In this document: positions 14,863 to 25,098 of the stretch, piece after piece | Layout of the letters: the number at the start of each line of letters is the position of its first letter | Position numbering within the stretch: the first letter of the stretch is position 1 | DNA from: Blastocatellia bacterium | GTDB lineage: Bacteria; Acidobacteriota; Blastocatellia; UBA7656; JADIYM01 | Direction: 5' to 3' | NCBI GenBank assembly: GCA_016705245.1 | Contig: JADIYM010000005.1 | Location: 1-64,000, forward strand | Length of the DNA: 64,000 nt | The notes under the pieces: generated by a model | Databases searched by the model: none | Told to the model about the DNA's origin: nothing | What the model saw: only the letters and a program-made list of their open reading frames with translations | Program-made: the position numbers and the translations under genes

Positions 14863-17091
14863 ATGGATAAGGCTCAGAGATCGGGGCAGGTCGTTTCCCA
14901 CTACCAGATCGAAGAGCTCCTCGGTTCGGGAGGAATGGGCGAAGTCTATCGCGGCACCGACCTGCGGCTCGGTCGACCGGTGGCGCTCAAGTTCGTCCGT
15001 CCGTTTGCCGACACGGCGATGCGCGACCGTCTCATCCAGGAGGCGAAGGCCGCAGCACTGCTCGATCATCCGAACATCTGCACGATTTACGAGGTCGACG
15101 AGACCGAGGCGGGCGAGGTCTTCATCGCGATGGCGTATTACGAAGGCGAAACGCTCAACCGGATCCTCGCTCGTGGTCCGCTGACTGCCGAGCGCGCGCT
15201 TGCGATCGTGGTCCAGGTTGCCCGGGGCCTCGCGGCCGCGCACGAGGAGCTCATCGTGCACCGTGACATCAAGCCCGCAAATCTGATGATCACGCGCAAC
15301 GACACCGTCAAGATCCTCGACTTCGGAGTCGCCGTGTTGATGAAGGACCGGGACGCGGGCGACGCCTCGTCGGTTCCGGGCACTCCGGCCTACATGTCGC
15401 CCGAGCAGCTCTGCGGCCGGCCCGTCGATGAGCGGGCCGACATCTGGTCGCTCGGAGCGGTGCTTTACGAGATGGTCACAGGCTGCCGGCCGTTCGTCGC
15501 CGACAGTCTCGACGGAGTCATTGCTGCCGTTATCAACGACGAGCCGGTGCGCCCGTCTCTCGTGCGTGCGGACGTACCACCGCGAGCCGAGCAGATCATC
15601 GCGAAGGCGCTGGCCAAGGACGCCAGACATCGCTACGAGCGAACCACCGAGTTCATCCAGGATCTCGTCGAGGCGCAGGCCGCGATCGATCCTGACGCGA
15701 TTACCATAAGCCTTCCCGTGGCGACGCCCCGACGGTCGCTTGCCGTGCTTCCTTTTGCGGACATGACGGCGGCCAGGGATCAGGAATACCTGTGCGACGG
15801 CATCGCCGAAGAGATACTCCGTGCCGTCAGCCGCATTCCGGACCTGCACGTCGCGTCGAGGACTTCGTCCTTCCAGTTCAGGAATCGATCGGCGGATGTT
15901 CGTGAGATCGGCACCCATCTGGGTGTCGAGACGATTCTCGAGGGCAGTGTCAGGCGAGTGGGGGACCGCGTGCGCGTGAGCGCGCAGCTGGTCAACGTAC
16001 GCGACGGGTACCGGATCTGGTCCGAGCGATACGAGCGCGAGATGCGTGACATTTTCGCGATCGAGGACGAGATCGCCGACCAGATCGCGAGGGCGCTCGA
16101 GGTGGAGCTCGACGCCGGCTCGGCCGTCGCGCGGGCGCGGCGCGATGCTCCGTATTCGGAGGCGGACGAGCTTTATCTGCAGGGGCGTCAGTTCATCCAC
16201 CAGCATCGCCGCAAGGCCTTTGAGGTGGCCCTTCAGTTGTTTGCGCGCGCGATCGAGGTCAACCCGCGGTTCGGCCGGGCGTATGCCGGGATCGCGAACT
16301 GCCACTCCTTCCTGCACATGTATTTCCGGACGGGAGACGAGTCGGTCGAGGCGGCGGACGACGCGAGCCGGAAGGCCATCGAGCTCGAACCTGACCTGTC
16401 CGATTCGCACGTCGCGCGCGGGTTCGCCCTGTTCCTTCAGGGTGAATACGACCGCGCCGAGGTCCACCTTCGGCGCGCGATAGAGCTCGACCCCAGGCAA
16501 TACGACTCGCGGTACATATCCGGGCGACTGTGTTTCTCGCAGGGGCGCATGAAGGAGGCCATGGAGCATTTCCGGGCGGCGTGCGCGATCGTGCCCGAGG
16601 CCTACGACGCCTGGTATCTGCTCGGAATGTGTTATCGCCGGCTCGGCGATGACGCACGCGGGCGCAACGCTGATTTCGAGTGCATCGAGGCAGTGAAGCG
16701 CCGTGTTCGAGAGCATCCCGACGACACGCGAGCCTGGACGATGGGCGCTGCGGTGCTGGCGGAGTTGGGAGAGGACGACACCGCGATGAAGTGGCTCAGT
16801 CACGCGCTGGCGGTCGATCCGGACGAGCCGCTCATCCTCTACAACGCGGCGTGCGTCAACGTGAGGCTCGGACGGACCGAGGCCGCGCTCGACTTCCTCG
16901 AACAGGCTTTCGGGGCCGGAGTGTTGCCGGCGTGGGCTGCCAACGACCCCGATCTCGATCCGGTGCGTTCGCATCCGCGATTTCAGAAGCTGGTTGGGCA
17001 GCCGTCCGGCGCATCGCTCGACGATCGGCCCGACGGCGCTCTCAGTGGCGGCAAGGCTGACATCGGGGCAGCCGGGACGCGCCTTGTGTAA
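14863..17091 (+). CDS. Ser/Thr protein kinase with TolB-like and TPR regions
   Basis: A 742-residue protein started at the ATG at 14863, six bases after a 'gggagg' ribosome site. Residues 14-275 form a Hanks-type kinase with glycine loop 'LLGSGGMGEVY', Lys43 in 'ALKFV', Glu60, catalytic 'VHRDIKPAN' (Asp135), 'DFG' at 153-155 and 'TPAYMSPEQ' as activation segment. All key residues are present. Residues about 283-425 ('SLAVLPFADM', 'YLCDGIAEEIL', 'GTHLGVETILEGSVRR') match the TolB N-terminal-like region found in kinase and adenylate-cyclase fusions. The rest is TPR repeats ('ALQLFARAIEVNPRFGRAYAGIA'). No transmembrane helix is evident, so it is probably cytosolic. This architecture is common in Acidobacteriota. 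Confidence 0.9.
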   Translation: MDKAQRSGQVVSHYQIEELLGSGGMGEVYRGTDLRLGRPVALKFVRPFADTAMRDRLIQEAKAAALLDHPNICTIYEVDETEAGEVFIAMAYYEGETLNRILARGPLTAERALAIVVQVARGLAAAHEELIVHRDIKPANLMITRNDTVKILDFGVAVLMKDRDAGDASSVPGTPAYMSPEQLCGRPVDERADIWSLGAVLYEMVTGCRPFVADSLDGVIAAVINDEPVRPSLVRADVPPRAEQIIAKALAKDARHRYERTTEFIQDLVEAQAAIDPDAITISLPVATPRRSLAVLPFADMTAARDQEYLCDGIAEEILRAVSRIPDLHVASRTSSFQFRNRSADVREIGTHLGVETILEGSVRRVGDRVRVSAQLVNVRDGYRIWSERYEREMRDIFAIEDEIADQIARALEVELDAGSAVARARRDAPYSEADELYLQGRQFIHQHRRKAFEVALQLFARAIEVNPRFGRAYAGIANCHSFLHMYFRTGDESVEAADDASRKAIELEPDLSDSHVARGFALFLQGEYDRAEVHLRRAIELDPRQYDSRYISGRLCFSQGRMKEAMEHFRAACAIVPEAYDAWYLLGMCYRRLGDDARGRNADFECIEAVKRRVREHPDDTRAWTMGAAVLAELGEDDTAMKWLSHALAVDPDEPLILYNAACVNVRLGRTEAALDFLEQAFGAGVLPAWAANDPDLDPVRSHPRFQKLVGQPSGASLDDRPDGALSGGKADIGAAGTRLV

Positions 17092-17160
17092 CGGGCGGCC
17101 GTCATTCCAGGTGCGACGGCGTTGGAAATTGACGAATAACAAGAGGGAGGGTTCGACTCA

Positions 17161-17473
17161 GTGAACGGTGTGGACCAGATATCAGAAGCCGACTGGAAAA
17201 TTCTCCGCTCGATGAGGCCGGGGGGGGCGCCTGCGGAGGATCCTCGGCGGGTTCGAATCTCGCTCGGCGATGTGGGGCGCCGAGGAGCGATACCACGCGC
17301 TTGGGATCTTCTCCGAAACCGGGACGGGATGATCGCGGACGCTCGACGACCATCGTCGGTCGAACGGCTGCTGAAGATCTGAACATGCGCGTTGAAACAT
17401 GCTGACCGACGACGAATATCGGCGATTCAGCGCCGCGACGCGGGAGAGGGTCGATCGCTTCCTCGAGCCGTGA
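17161..17473 (+). pseudogene. Frameshifted small conserved protein
   Basis: Pieces of one small protein are spread over three frames: 'VDQISEADWKILRSMRP' in the first, 'LRRILGGFESRSAMWGAEERYHALGIF' in the second after a run of eight G, then 'RTLDDHRRS', and finally 'MLTDDEYRRFSAATRERVDRFLEP' (17399-17473). I recall an intact family reading 'ITEADWKLFK...RFCERVL...RSTA...LLTDEEFSRFS' in many bacteria. At least three shifts separate the pieces. This looks like true decay, though the G run could also be a sequencing error. Confidence 0.6.
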
Positions 17474-17687
17474 ACGCTTCCGCGATGCATCAGTCCGCGT
17501 GTTGGAGTGCTCGGTATCGAGAGGCGCGACCGTCACCAGGGCGTGCTGCTTCGGACCTGGCTCGACCATTCCGTGCGCGACAGGAAGCTGGAAGCGTCGA
17601 CGCCAATTGTCTTGGTGAAGAAGAAAAGTACGAGTACTTTCGCAGTTGAAACAAAGCCGGCGGGATGGTCCGAGGAGGTGGAGCACG

Positions 17688-19171
<1,484 letters not shown>

Positions 19172-19738
19172 CAGACTTTAGTCCCGTCCGTCCTGTAAAT
19201 CCGTCGCATTCGACTCTGAAACCGGTCCACCTCGGAGCGACGGTCGGAGAACCGGCGCAGCAGTTTCGGTGCGCCAACGGACGGCCGCTCGTCGTGCCGA
19301 AGTGCAGAGGTGAAGCCACCTGCACGGCACAGGCGGATACTTTCGAAGAAATCGAGGACGACGAGTAGGTGTCTCCCACGGATCCGCCTCCGGCGGCTCC
19401 CGCGGGGTCGGGCCGTCTCTCGCCGAAAGCACACTATGTTCGATACGATCGGTGCCGACCCCCAACATGTCGCTATAAGTGTCGTCGATACAGCATATTG
19501 CGAGCGGGTGAGATTTCCTGCGTTGCCGGGGCCGGAATCCGGGTGCTACGGTGGCTGTGTCGCCTCCTGGCGAGCCACGTGAAATTGAAAGTGACGGGTT
19601 CTGGCTCACCCGCTCCATGCGGTGCCGTTCAGACCGGATTCCGAGCGCATTCCTGTGCGGTCGCCCGGCCGGCGATGCCGCCTGAAGCTGCATGTTCCCG
19701 TCCGGCTCCCCTCCATTCTCGACATACAGGTAACGCGC
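19172..19738. other. Gap upstream of the ammonium transporter
   Basis: About 570 bases. The first part (19165-19202) is a degenerate family A repeat that supplies the TGA stop of the propeller gene. A 66-codon frame (TTG at 19168 to 19368, ending 'DTFEEIEDDE') overlaps that stop but matches nothing I know. No clear promoter or riboswitch is seen before the transporter. Confidence 0.4.
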
Positions 19739-21079
19739 ATGAACCGAAGGTGGTCTCTTCCATTCGTGCTCCTCGTTCTGCTCGCGGGATTCTCTCTCTT
19801 CATTGCGGACACCCCGCCGATCGCCACCGGCGGTCCGATCAATGCCGGCGATACGGCGTGGATCCTGACGGCTTCGGGACTGGTGCTGCTGATGACTCCG
19901 GGGCTCTCCTTCTTTTATGGGGGTTTCGTCAGCACCAAGAACGTCGTCTCGACGATGCTCCAGAGCTTCGTGGCCCTCGGCGTCATCAGCCTGCTTTGGA
20001 TAATCGTCGGGTTCAGCCTCGCGTTCGGCGAGAGCTGGCACGGCATCATCGGCAACCCGGCGACCTTCTTCATGTTTCGTGGCGTCACGGGCGCGACGCA
20101 CCCGGATCTCTCGCCGACGATTCCGTTTCTCCTCTTCGCGATGTTCCAGATGAAGTTCGCGATCATCACGCCAGCGCTAATCACGGGATCGTTCGCCGAG
20201 CGCGTCCGTTTCTCGGCCTACCTTCTCTTCATGTGTCTTTTCTCACTGCTCGTCTACTGCCCGCTCGCGCACTGGACCTGGCATCCGGATGGCTTCCTCC
20301 GGCAGATGGGCGTGCTCGACTTCGCAGGCGGAACGGTCGTGCACATCTCGGCCGGCATGGCGGCGCTGGCGGGAGCGCTCGTGCTCGGCCGGCGCACTGC
20401 GCACCTCGACGGCCAGTCGCATCCGCCGTCGAACATCCCGCACGTGCTGCTCGGCACCGGCATGCTCTGGTTCGGCTGGTTCGGATTCAACGCCGGCTCG
20501 GCTTTGGCCGCCAACGAGACCGCGGTGTCCGCCTTTGCAACGACGAACACCGCGTCCGCGGCAGCGATGCTCACGTGGATGTTTCTCGACGCGGCGCTCG
20601 GCCGAAGACCGTCAGCAGTCGGCGCGTGTATTGGCGCCGTCGTCGGGCTCGTCGCCATCACGCCGGCCGCCGGGTACGTCAGCATTGCCCACAGCATTCC
20701 CATCGGCGTCGCGGCGAGTATCGTCAGCAACGCGGCGGTGCACTGGAAGACGCGGTCGACGCTCGACGACACGCTCGACGTGTTTCCGTGTCACGGGCTC
20801 GGGGGAATCGTCGGGATGGTGATGACGGGAATCCTGGCCCGGGATGTCGGACTGCTGGCCGGCCAGACCAAGACGTTCGTGAATCATCTGCTGGCGCTCG
20901 TCATCGTCTGTGCGTTCACGTTTGTCGTTTCGTATCTGCTGTATCTCGCGACGAACGCGATCATCCCGATCCGTGTCACGGAGGATCAGGAGCACATCGG
21001 CCTCGACCTCAGCCAGCACGGCGAGATGGTCGAGCCGGAGCCCGAACGGCCACTCGTCGCGCGCGCCGCCGCGGGTTGA
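19739..21079 (+). CDS. amt: Ammonium transporter, Amt family
   Basis: A 446-residue integral membrane protein started at the ATG at 19739, which gives an N-terminal hydrophobic segment. Family marks are 'DTAWILTASGLVLLMTPGLSFFYGG', the 'FAGGTVVHISAG' segment with the first pore histidine, 'WFGWFGFNAGSA', and 'DVFPCHGLGGIVGM' with the second pore histidine. About eleven membrane helices can be traced. It would move ammonium into the cell. No glnK/glnB gene follows; the next 500 bases hold repeats. The C-terminal tail (GLDLSQHGEM) matches the conserved Amt cytosolic end. Confidence 0.92.
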   Translation: MNRRWSLPFVLLVLLAGFSLFIADTPPIATGGPINAGDTAWILTASGLVLLMTPGLSFFYGGFVSTKNVVSTMLQSFVALGVISLLWIIVGFSLAFGESWHGIIGNPATFFMFRGVTGATHPDLSPTIPFLLFAMFQMKFAIITPALITGSFAERVRFSAYLLFMCLFSLLVYCPLAHWTWHPDGFLRQMGVLDFAGGTVVHISAGMAALAGALVLGRRTAHLDGQSHPPSNIPHVLLGTGMLWFGWFGFNAGSALAANETAVSAFATTNTASAAAMLTWMFLDAALGRRPSAVGACIGAVVGLVAITPAAGYVSIAHSIPIGVAASIVSNAAVHWKTRSTLDDTLDVFPCHGLGGIVGMVMTGILARDVGLLAGQTKTFVNHLLALVIVCAFTFVVSYLLYLATNAIIPIRVTEDQEHIGLDLSQHGEMVEPEPERPLVARAAAG

Positions 21080-21128
21080 GTGGGGAACGGGAGGCGGTCA
21101 CCATTAAGCGGTAGGAGACCCTCCGTCA

Positions 21129-21252
21129 GGCCGGCCGCTCGCTCCGCTCGCGGTTCCGGGCCTTGCGATGAGCCGTCGGTGCTGCGGGGCCTTGCGATGA
21201 GCCGTCGGTGCTGCGGAAGGACCAGAACCGCGAGCGGAGCGAGCGGCCGGCC
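21129..21252. repeat. Family D inverted repeat with an internal duplication
   Basis: Perfect 28-base inverted arms at 21129-21156 and 21225-21252 (ggccggccgctcgctccgct...). Between them a 29-base unit starting 'gggccttgcgatgagccgtc' occurs twice in tandem. A second member of this family is at 40444-40573. Confidence 0.85.
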
Positions 21253-21357
21253 GTCCAATCCACGCGGTTCAATGGGTCGGGAGTAACGAAGCAACGGTGG
21301 CCGTCAGCGATTCACTCGCCTAACGTGGCGAGCGTGCCGGGCCAGTGGGCCATCGAG

Positions 21358-21507
21358 TTAGAGTCCATCCCAGTCACCTGTAATCGGCACGGAGCCGGCC
21401 GGACCGTAGCCGAACACGATGTCGGCTCCGCCTGGTGCATGCGCATTGCGCAGGAAGAAGTTCCCGGCGCCCGGATCGTAAAGCCCGACCGTGTCGTCGC
21501 GTGCGAT
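21358..21507 (-). pseudogene. C-terminal fragment of an FG-GAP-like repeat protein
   Basis: About 50 codons reading 'DDTVGLYDPGAGNFFLRNAH', 'APGGADIVFGYGP' and ending 'ITGDWDGL' plus a stop. It matches the fragment at 13733-13969. Upstream the frame has no related sequence, so only the tail remains. Confidence 0.6.
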
Positions 21508-21587
21508 CGATCTTGAGCAGCGAGCGGACGCTTCGCGTCGTCGTTGACGCCCAGATCGTGCTTCGAATGTCGCCACTAACAGGCGGG

Positions 21588-22115
21588 CTATGAAGACTCG
21601 GCGGGCGTATCGAGTGCCGCCTGCACCAGGTCGAGCAGCATCCAGAGCCGTCTCTCGTTCTCCGAGAACGGCGTGAAGCCGAGCCGCACATAGAAGCGGG
21701 TCGCCGCATCGTCCTTGGCATCGACGACGATCGCGCGCAGACCGGCAATCGAGCTTGCCTGAACGGCCCTGAGAAGAGCGTCGCGAATCAGCCACCTGCC
21801 GACACCACGCGCCTGCTCGGTCTCATCCACCGCATGTCGAGCCAGGAGCAGAATCGGGACCGGATATCGACCCAGCCCGGCAGCAAGCGCGCGTGGCGCG
21901 TCTTCCGGGCTGATGGATCCGAAGGCGAGCGTGTAGTAGGCCACGACTCGAAGACCGCGAAGCAGGACAAACGTCCGAGATGCATGCTTCCGCTGATTCT
22001 GCAGCGCGTATCGGGCGAGAAACTCGTCGAGGGCCGGCGACCCGCTCCGAAATTCGGTGCGCTCGTGAGAGCGCTCGAGCGGGACAGGACCAATCAGCTC
22101 GGACGGTTCAGCCAT
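21588..22115 (-). CDS. GNAT acetyltransferase, TacT-like toxin
   Basis: A 175-residue GNAT protein. Residues 1-40 match the start of type II acetyltransferase toxins ('GPVPLERSHERTEFRSGSPALDEFL'). The acetyl-CoA loop region is 'RGVGRWLIRDALLRA', and the C-terminal strand pair 'AIVVDAKDDAATRFYVRLGF' is complete. TacT/AtaT-type toxins acetylate the amino acid on charged tRNA and stop translation. The gene is preceded by a DUF1778 antitoxin with an eight-base overlap, the standard antitoxin-first layout of this system. The same signature cannot tell which tRNA is attacked. Confidence 0.85.
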   Translation of the reverse strand: MAEPSELIGPVPLERSHERTEFRSGSPALDEFLARYALQNQRKHASRTFVLLRGLRVVAYYTLAFGSISPEDAPRALAAGLGRYPVPILLLARHAVDETEQARGVGRWLIRDALLRAVQASSIAGLRAIVVDAKDDAATRFYVRLGFTPFSENERRLWMLLDLVQAALDTPAESS

Positions 22116-22398
22116 CGAGGTCTGCCGGCGACTTGGCGGCGAGCAGCCGTCGAAGCGCGGGCTTCGGCTTCGGCGGGGCGTCGAGCGCTTTCGAGAACGC
22201 GACCCAGTCGACGTGCGGAACCGTCAGGGTCGACTCATCCGAGACGACCTTCTGGGCGGCGCGATAGGCCGTATCGAGCACGAAATCGGTCATCGTGACG
22301 TTCCGAATCTGAGCCGCCCTTGCAATGACGCTTTTCTGGTGCGCCTTGACCCGAATGCTGAGTCGCCCTTCGGTGGATCTGTCTTCCGTTGCCTTCAT
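22108..22398 (-). CDS. DUF1778 (TacA-like) antitoxin
   Basis: A 96-residue protein read from the ATG at 22398 (MKATEDRSTEG). The ribbon-helix-helix part is 'GRLSIRVKAHQKSVIARAAQIRNVTMTDFVLDTAYRAAQKV', diagnostic of DUF1778 antitoxins. The C-terminal tail ('VDWVAFSKALDAPPKPKPALRRLL') contains the conserved F-x2-LD-x-PP segment that binds and blocks the GNAT toxin. An ATG 87 bases upstream is in frame but would add a non-family extension over the promoter. It is expected to repress its own operon. Confidence 0.88.
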   Translation of the reverse strand: MKATEDRSTEGRLSIRVKAHQKSVIARAAQIRNVTMTDFVLDTAYRAAQKVVSDESTLTVPHVDWVAFSKALDAPPKPKPALRRLLAAKSPADLDG

Positions 22399-22435
22399 GT
22401 GCCGTGCCTCCAGCAGCCACAATCTACCACGGTGG

Positions 22436-22450
22436 GTACACATTGTGCAC
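22436..22450. promoter_or_regulatory. Operator-like site upstream of the DUF1778 antitoxin
   Basis: gtacacattgtgcac is a near palindrome centred about 45 bases upstream of the antitoxin start. A ribbon-helix-helix antitoxin would be expected to bind such a site. Confidence 0.35.
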
Positions 22451-22527
22451 ACGCTGGCCGAGTGGGCGCCACGCGCATGTCGCACAGGTGAGATCGCGGG
22501 TTGAGCAATGCGGGCGGATCCCCTAAC

Positions 22528-22555
22528 CTGTTCGCTGTTTGCAAACAGCGAACAG
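22528..22555. promoter_or_regulatory. Perfect 28-bp palindrome upstream of an HTH gene
   Basis: The half-site ctgttcgctgtttg is followed directly by its exact complement. The palindrome ends ten bases before an ATG (22566) in frame with the HTH protein, and a purine-rich 'aggaagc' lies between. It is very probably the operator for that regulator or its relatives. Confidence 0.6.
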
Positions 22556-22595
22556 GAAGCCGGAGATGTAGAGCCGCAAGACCAATCCCCAGCCG

Positions 22596-23111
22596 GTGCT
22601 CAAGCCGCAGGATCTGCTGATCGTCCTCAAGCTCTGTGTGTGGCCGGAGGATCGAGGTATCACTTACGACCTGCTCGCTGCAGAACTCGGAATGACAAAG
22701 TCCGAAGTCCACGCCGGCGTGCGAAGGGCGGTTGCGTCGCGACTGCTCCGAATGGCCGATGGACGGCCGGTTCCGTTGCTGGATGCCGTCCGTGAGTTCG
22801 TCGAATCGGGAGCTCCCTACGCGTTTCCCGCGATGCGCGGCGAAGTGTCACGCGGCGTGCCGACGTCAGTCGGTGCCACGCCTCTCAGTGGAACCCTCAA
22901 CGTAGGGAACCAGCCACCACCCGTCTGGCCTTCCGCCGACGGCAAAGCCCGAGGTCCGTCAATCAGTCCGATCTATCCGAGCGTTCCTCACGCCGCGGTT
23001 CACGACTCGAAGCTCTACGAGCTCCTGGCGCTCTTCGACGCGATACGCGACGGCCGCGCCCGTCAACGCCAAGCTGCCCGGAAGCTGCTCGGGGAACGGC
23101 TCACCGGATGA
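22596..23111 (+). CDS. HTH regulator with a stop at codon 2 of its natural start
   Basis: A 171-residue frame. Residues 1-60 form a winged-helix type domain ('LKPQDLLIVLKLCV', 'YDLLAAELGMTKSEVHAGVRRA', 'ASRLLRMADGRPVP'). The rest is a less regular C-terminal part ending 'RARQRQAARKLLGERL'. The GTG at 22596 is used only because the better ATG at 22566 is followed at once by TAG, after which the frame reads 'SRKTNPQPVLKPQD'. That segment suits this family, so a nonsense mutation at codon 2 is likely. The gene overlaps a truncated nucleotidyltransferase gene by four bases (ATGA). The module looks inactivated. Confidence 0.6.
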   Translation: MLKPQDLLIVLKLCVWPEDRGITYDLLAAELGMTKSEVHAGVRRAVASRLLRMADGRPVPLLDAVREFVESGAPYAFPAMRGEVSRGVPTSVGATPLSGTLNVGNQPPPVWPSADGKARGPSISPIYPSVPHAAVHDSKLYELLALFDAIRDGRARQRQAARKLLGERLTG

Positions 23112-23245
23112 ACCCCAACGACCAGAACGTCGAGCTGATTGGGACGGTCGCCGCGGCACTTGGTTCATTGATGGACCGGTTGGTGATTGTCGGCTGTTGT
23201 GCGGCAGGACTGCTGATCACCGACCCGGCGCAGCCGCCAGTGCAA
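23108..23245 (+). pseudogene. N-terminal fragment of a nucleotidyltransferase
   Basis: About 46 codons reading 'MNPNDQNVELIGTVAAALGSL', 'DRLVIVGCCAAGLLITDPAQPPVQA'. This is the start of the transferase usually found directly after this kind of HTH gene, up to just before the catalytic Asp motif. After 23245 the frame becomes Arg/Ser-rich and runs antisense into the TPR gene. The catalytic part is gone. A matching C-terminal piece is found on the other strand at 25099-25272. Confidence 0.6.
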
Positions 23246-23248
23246 GCC

Positions 23249-24772
23249 TCAAGAACGCGGTCGCCGTCGCGGCCCACTGCCCGGCGCGTTCGGAGTCCTG
23301 CTGCGACTCGGACGCGCCGGCTCTCCCTTGACGACCAGCTTGTACAAATAGTGACCTTCGTTGCGGGTCAATCCGAGCAAACGGCTCGCAGCACTTACGT
23401 TGCCGTCCGTCTCCACCAGGGCGCGCTCGAACCAATAGCGTTCCGCCGCCTCTCGCGCGGACTTGATATCGGGCCACCCGAAACGCGCGTCCATGATCAG
23501 TTGACCATCCGAGGTCAGGCGAACCGGCATGTAGCGAAGATCCGCCTCGACGAAGTCCAACTCGCGCCGCAGCCAGTCGAAATCCGAAACGACCGGCATC
23601 ACGCGAACGGCATCGCAAACTGATCTCGCTCGTGTTGGATCCGCGGCGAGGAGCGCGCGGGCCAGGTAGATTCGAGCCTCAGCCTGAAGGTAGGGCGTGC
23701 CGCTCTCGTCGACCTCGGCAACGAGCGCATCGAGTTGCGCCCTGGCATCGTCCTCCCCGGCAAGCGATTTTGCACGCGCGACCAGCAGGCGCGCTTCAAG
23801 TCGGTCGGCAGTGTTGCCTCTGATCTCGGCAAGGCGGAGTGCCTCCTCGGCGCTCCGCCTTGCCTCGCCGATTCGACCAGCGACGCACTGGGTAATCGCG
23901 AGCAATCGCAGGGTGATCAGCTCGGTCGGTGTACCTCCGAGTCCTCGTTCCCAGCCGAGCAGTTCCGTCAGCGACCTCTCGACCTCTTCATATTGGCCAA
24001 GTGCGAGTCGCGTGCGCGCGGCGTTCATGCGCGCCATAACCATGTCGCTCACGATGCCCAGTTCTCCGACCGTGGCTTCGGCGTGCTCGAGAAGTTGCAG
24101 CGCTGCCTTGGGATCACCGCCGTCCGAGAGGAGACAGCCGTAGAAACTCTCGACCGTTGCACGGAAGCGCAGGTTCTCGGTGACGGTGAGCAGTCTGAGG
24201 GCGGACTGCAAGTAGGGAATGGCCAGATCGAGCCGATTGAGGTTGTACCAGCAAAGGCCAAGGGTGTAGGCGACGCGTCCCTCGTAACACTGGTTTCCAA
24301 TTTGACGGGCCAACTCGAGTGCACGGTCGAGGCGGTCGATCGCGAGGGTCCACTCGGCGCGATGGCGCGCGATTCGAGCCAGATCGTAGAGGGCTCGAAG
24401 CTCTGACTGGTAGTCCTGAACGCGGACGGCCGCGTCGACCATTGGACGAACGAGGCGCTCGGCTTCGTCCAGGTCTCCCGAAAAACACGCGACCTCGACC
24501 TTGAGCAGACGGGTGCGTCGCGCTCGGCTGCCGACTTCACTTGCGTCGTCGATCCACAGATCGGAGCCGCGAAGGCGGTCGAGTATAGCCTCCGTCTCGG
24601 CGAGTTGATCGCGGTACAGAGCAAGCTCCGTGCGCAAAAGCGCGTCTTCGGGGCTGTCCAGGACTTCCGGCTCGCGTTCGACGAAGGCGAGTGCCTCCGC
24701 GTATCGGCCGCGGTCGATGCCCTCGAGCAGGCCAATCCGGCTCGACGGCGCCTGTTGACGCGTCTTGTCCAT
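23249..24772 (-). CDS. TPR protein with a C-terminal Fis-type helix-turn-helix
   Basis: A 507-residue cytosolic protein. Residues about 15-420 are helical TPR-like repeats ('ALYDLARIARHRAEWTLAIDRLDRALELARQ'). Near residues 450-490 is 'AAERYWFERALVETDGNVSAASRLLGLTRNEGHYLYKLVV', a Fis/NtrC-type DNA-binding helix pair, here with no AAA+ or receiver domain. The combination suggests a signalling or transcription factor whose input is protein contacts. The C-terminal end (SRSRTPNAPGSGPRRRPRS) is low complexity and abuts the truncated transferase, so it may have been changed by the rearrangement. No partner gene is adjacent. Confidence 0.75.
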   Translation of the reverse strand: MDKTRQQAPSSRIGLLEGIDRGRYAEALAFVEREPEVLDSPEDALLRTELALYRDQLAETEAILDRLRGSDLWIDDASEVGSRARRTRLLKVEVACFSGDLDEAERLVRPMVDAAVRVQDYQSELRALYDLARIARHRAEWTLAIDRLDRALELARQIGNQCYEGRVAYTLGLCWYNLNRLDLAIPYLQSALRLLTVTENLRFRATVESFYGCLLSDGGDPKAALQLLEHAEATVGELGIVSDMVMARMNAARTRLALGQYEEVERSLTELLGWERGLGGTPTELITLRLLAITQCVAGRIGEARRSAEEALRLAEIRGNTADRLEARLLVARAKSLAGEDDARAQLDALVAEVDESGTPYLQAEARIYLARALLAADPTRARSVCDAVRVMPVVSDFDWLRRELDFVEADLRYMPVRLTSDGQLIMDARFGWPDIKSAREAAERYWFERALVETDGNVSAASRLLGLTRNEGHYLYKLVVKGEPARPSRSRTPNAPGSGPRRRPRS

Positions 24773-25098
24773 GCCCCCCTTGCGTCGCCTACGATGCGCC
24801 CGAGTATACGCCGGCTTCGATTCATAGCACGAGATCCGTCCTTCAGCCGCCCTTACCAGAGCCAGAGAGACCGCGCGCTGCGTAGTCAGATGTCATAAGG
24901 AATTCATGTTGACTCGGCAGCTTTCCGGATATATACAACCTTGATATAAATCTGCGGTGGTCCGAAGCACTGTGCCGGCCCTTCCCCCTCAAGCAGAACA
25001 CCGCCGGGCATTGCTTCTTGCCACTTCAGCGAGTCCACGATCGCAGCGTCTCAGTCGATGCGATCGTGGGCTTCCTTCCAGTCCAGGTTCAAGCAGGC
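24773..25098. other. Gap with a coding-like remnant
   Basis: On the minus strand, 24904-25050 reads 48 uninterrupted codons ('DAAIVDSLKWQEAMPGG', 'PPQIYIKVVYIRKAAEST') and ends at a TGA. It has no start codon and follows a stop in the same frame. It is less GC-rich than its surroundings. It may be the tail of another lost gene. Family unknown. Confidence 0.3.

Noticed and set aside
14746..17142. Long minus-strand frame of 798 codons opposite the kinase
   Set aside because: It is the mirror of the kinase gene, which has all catalytic motifs. The mirrored frame is Arg/Val/Glu-rich without any domain.
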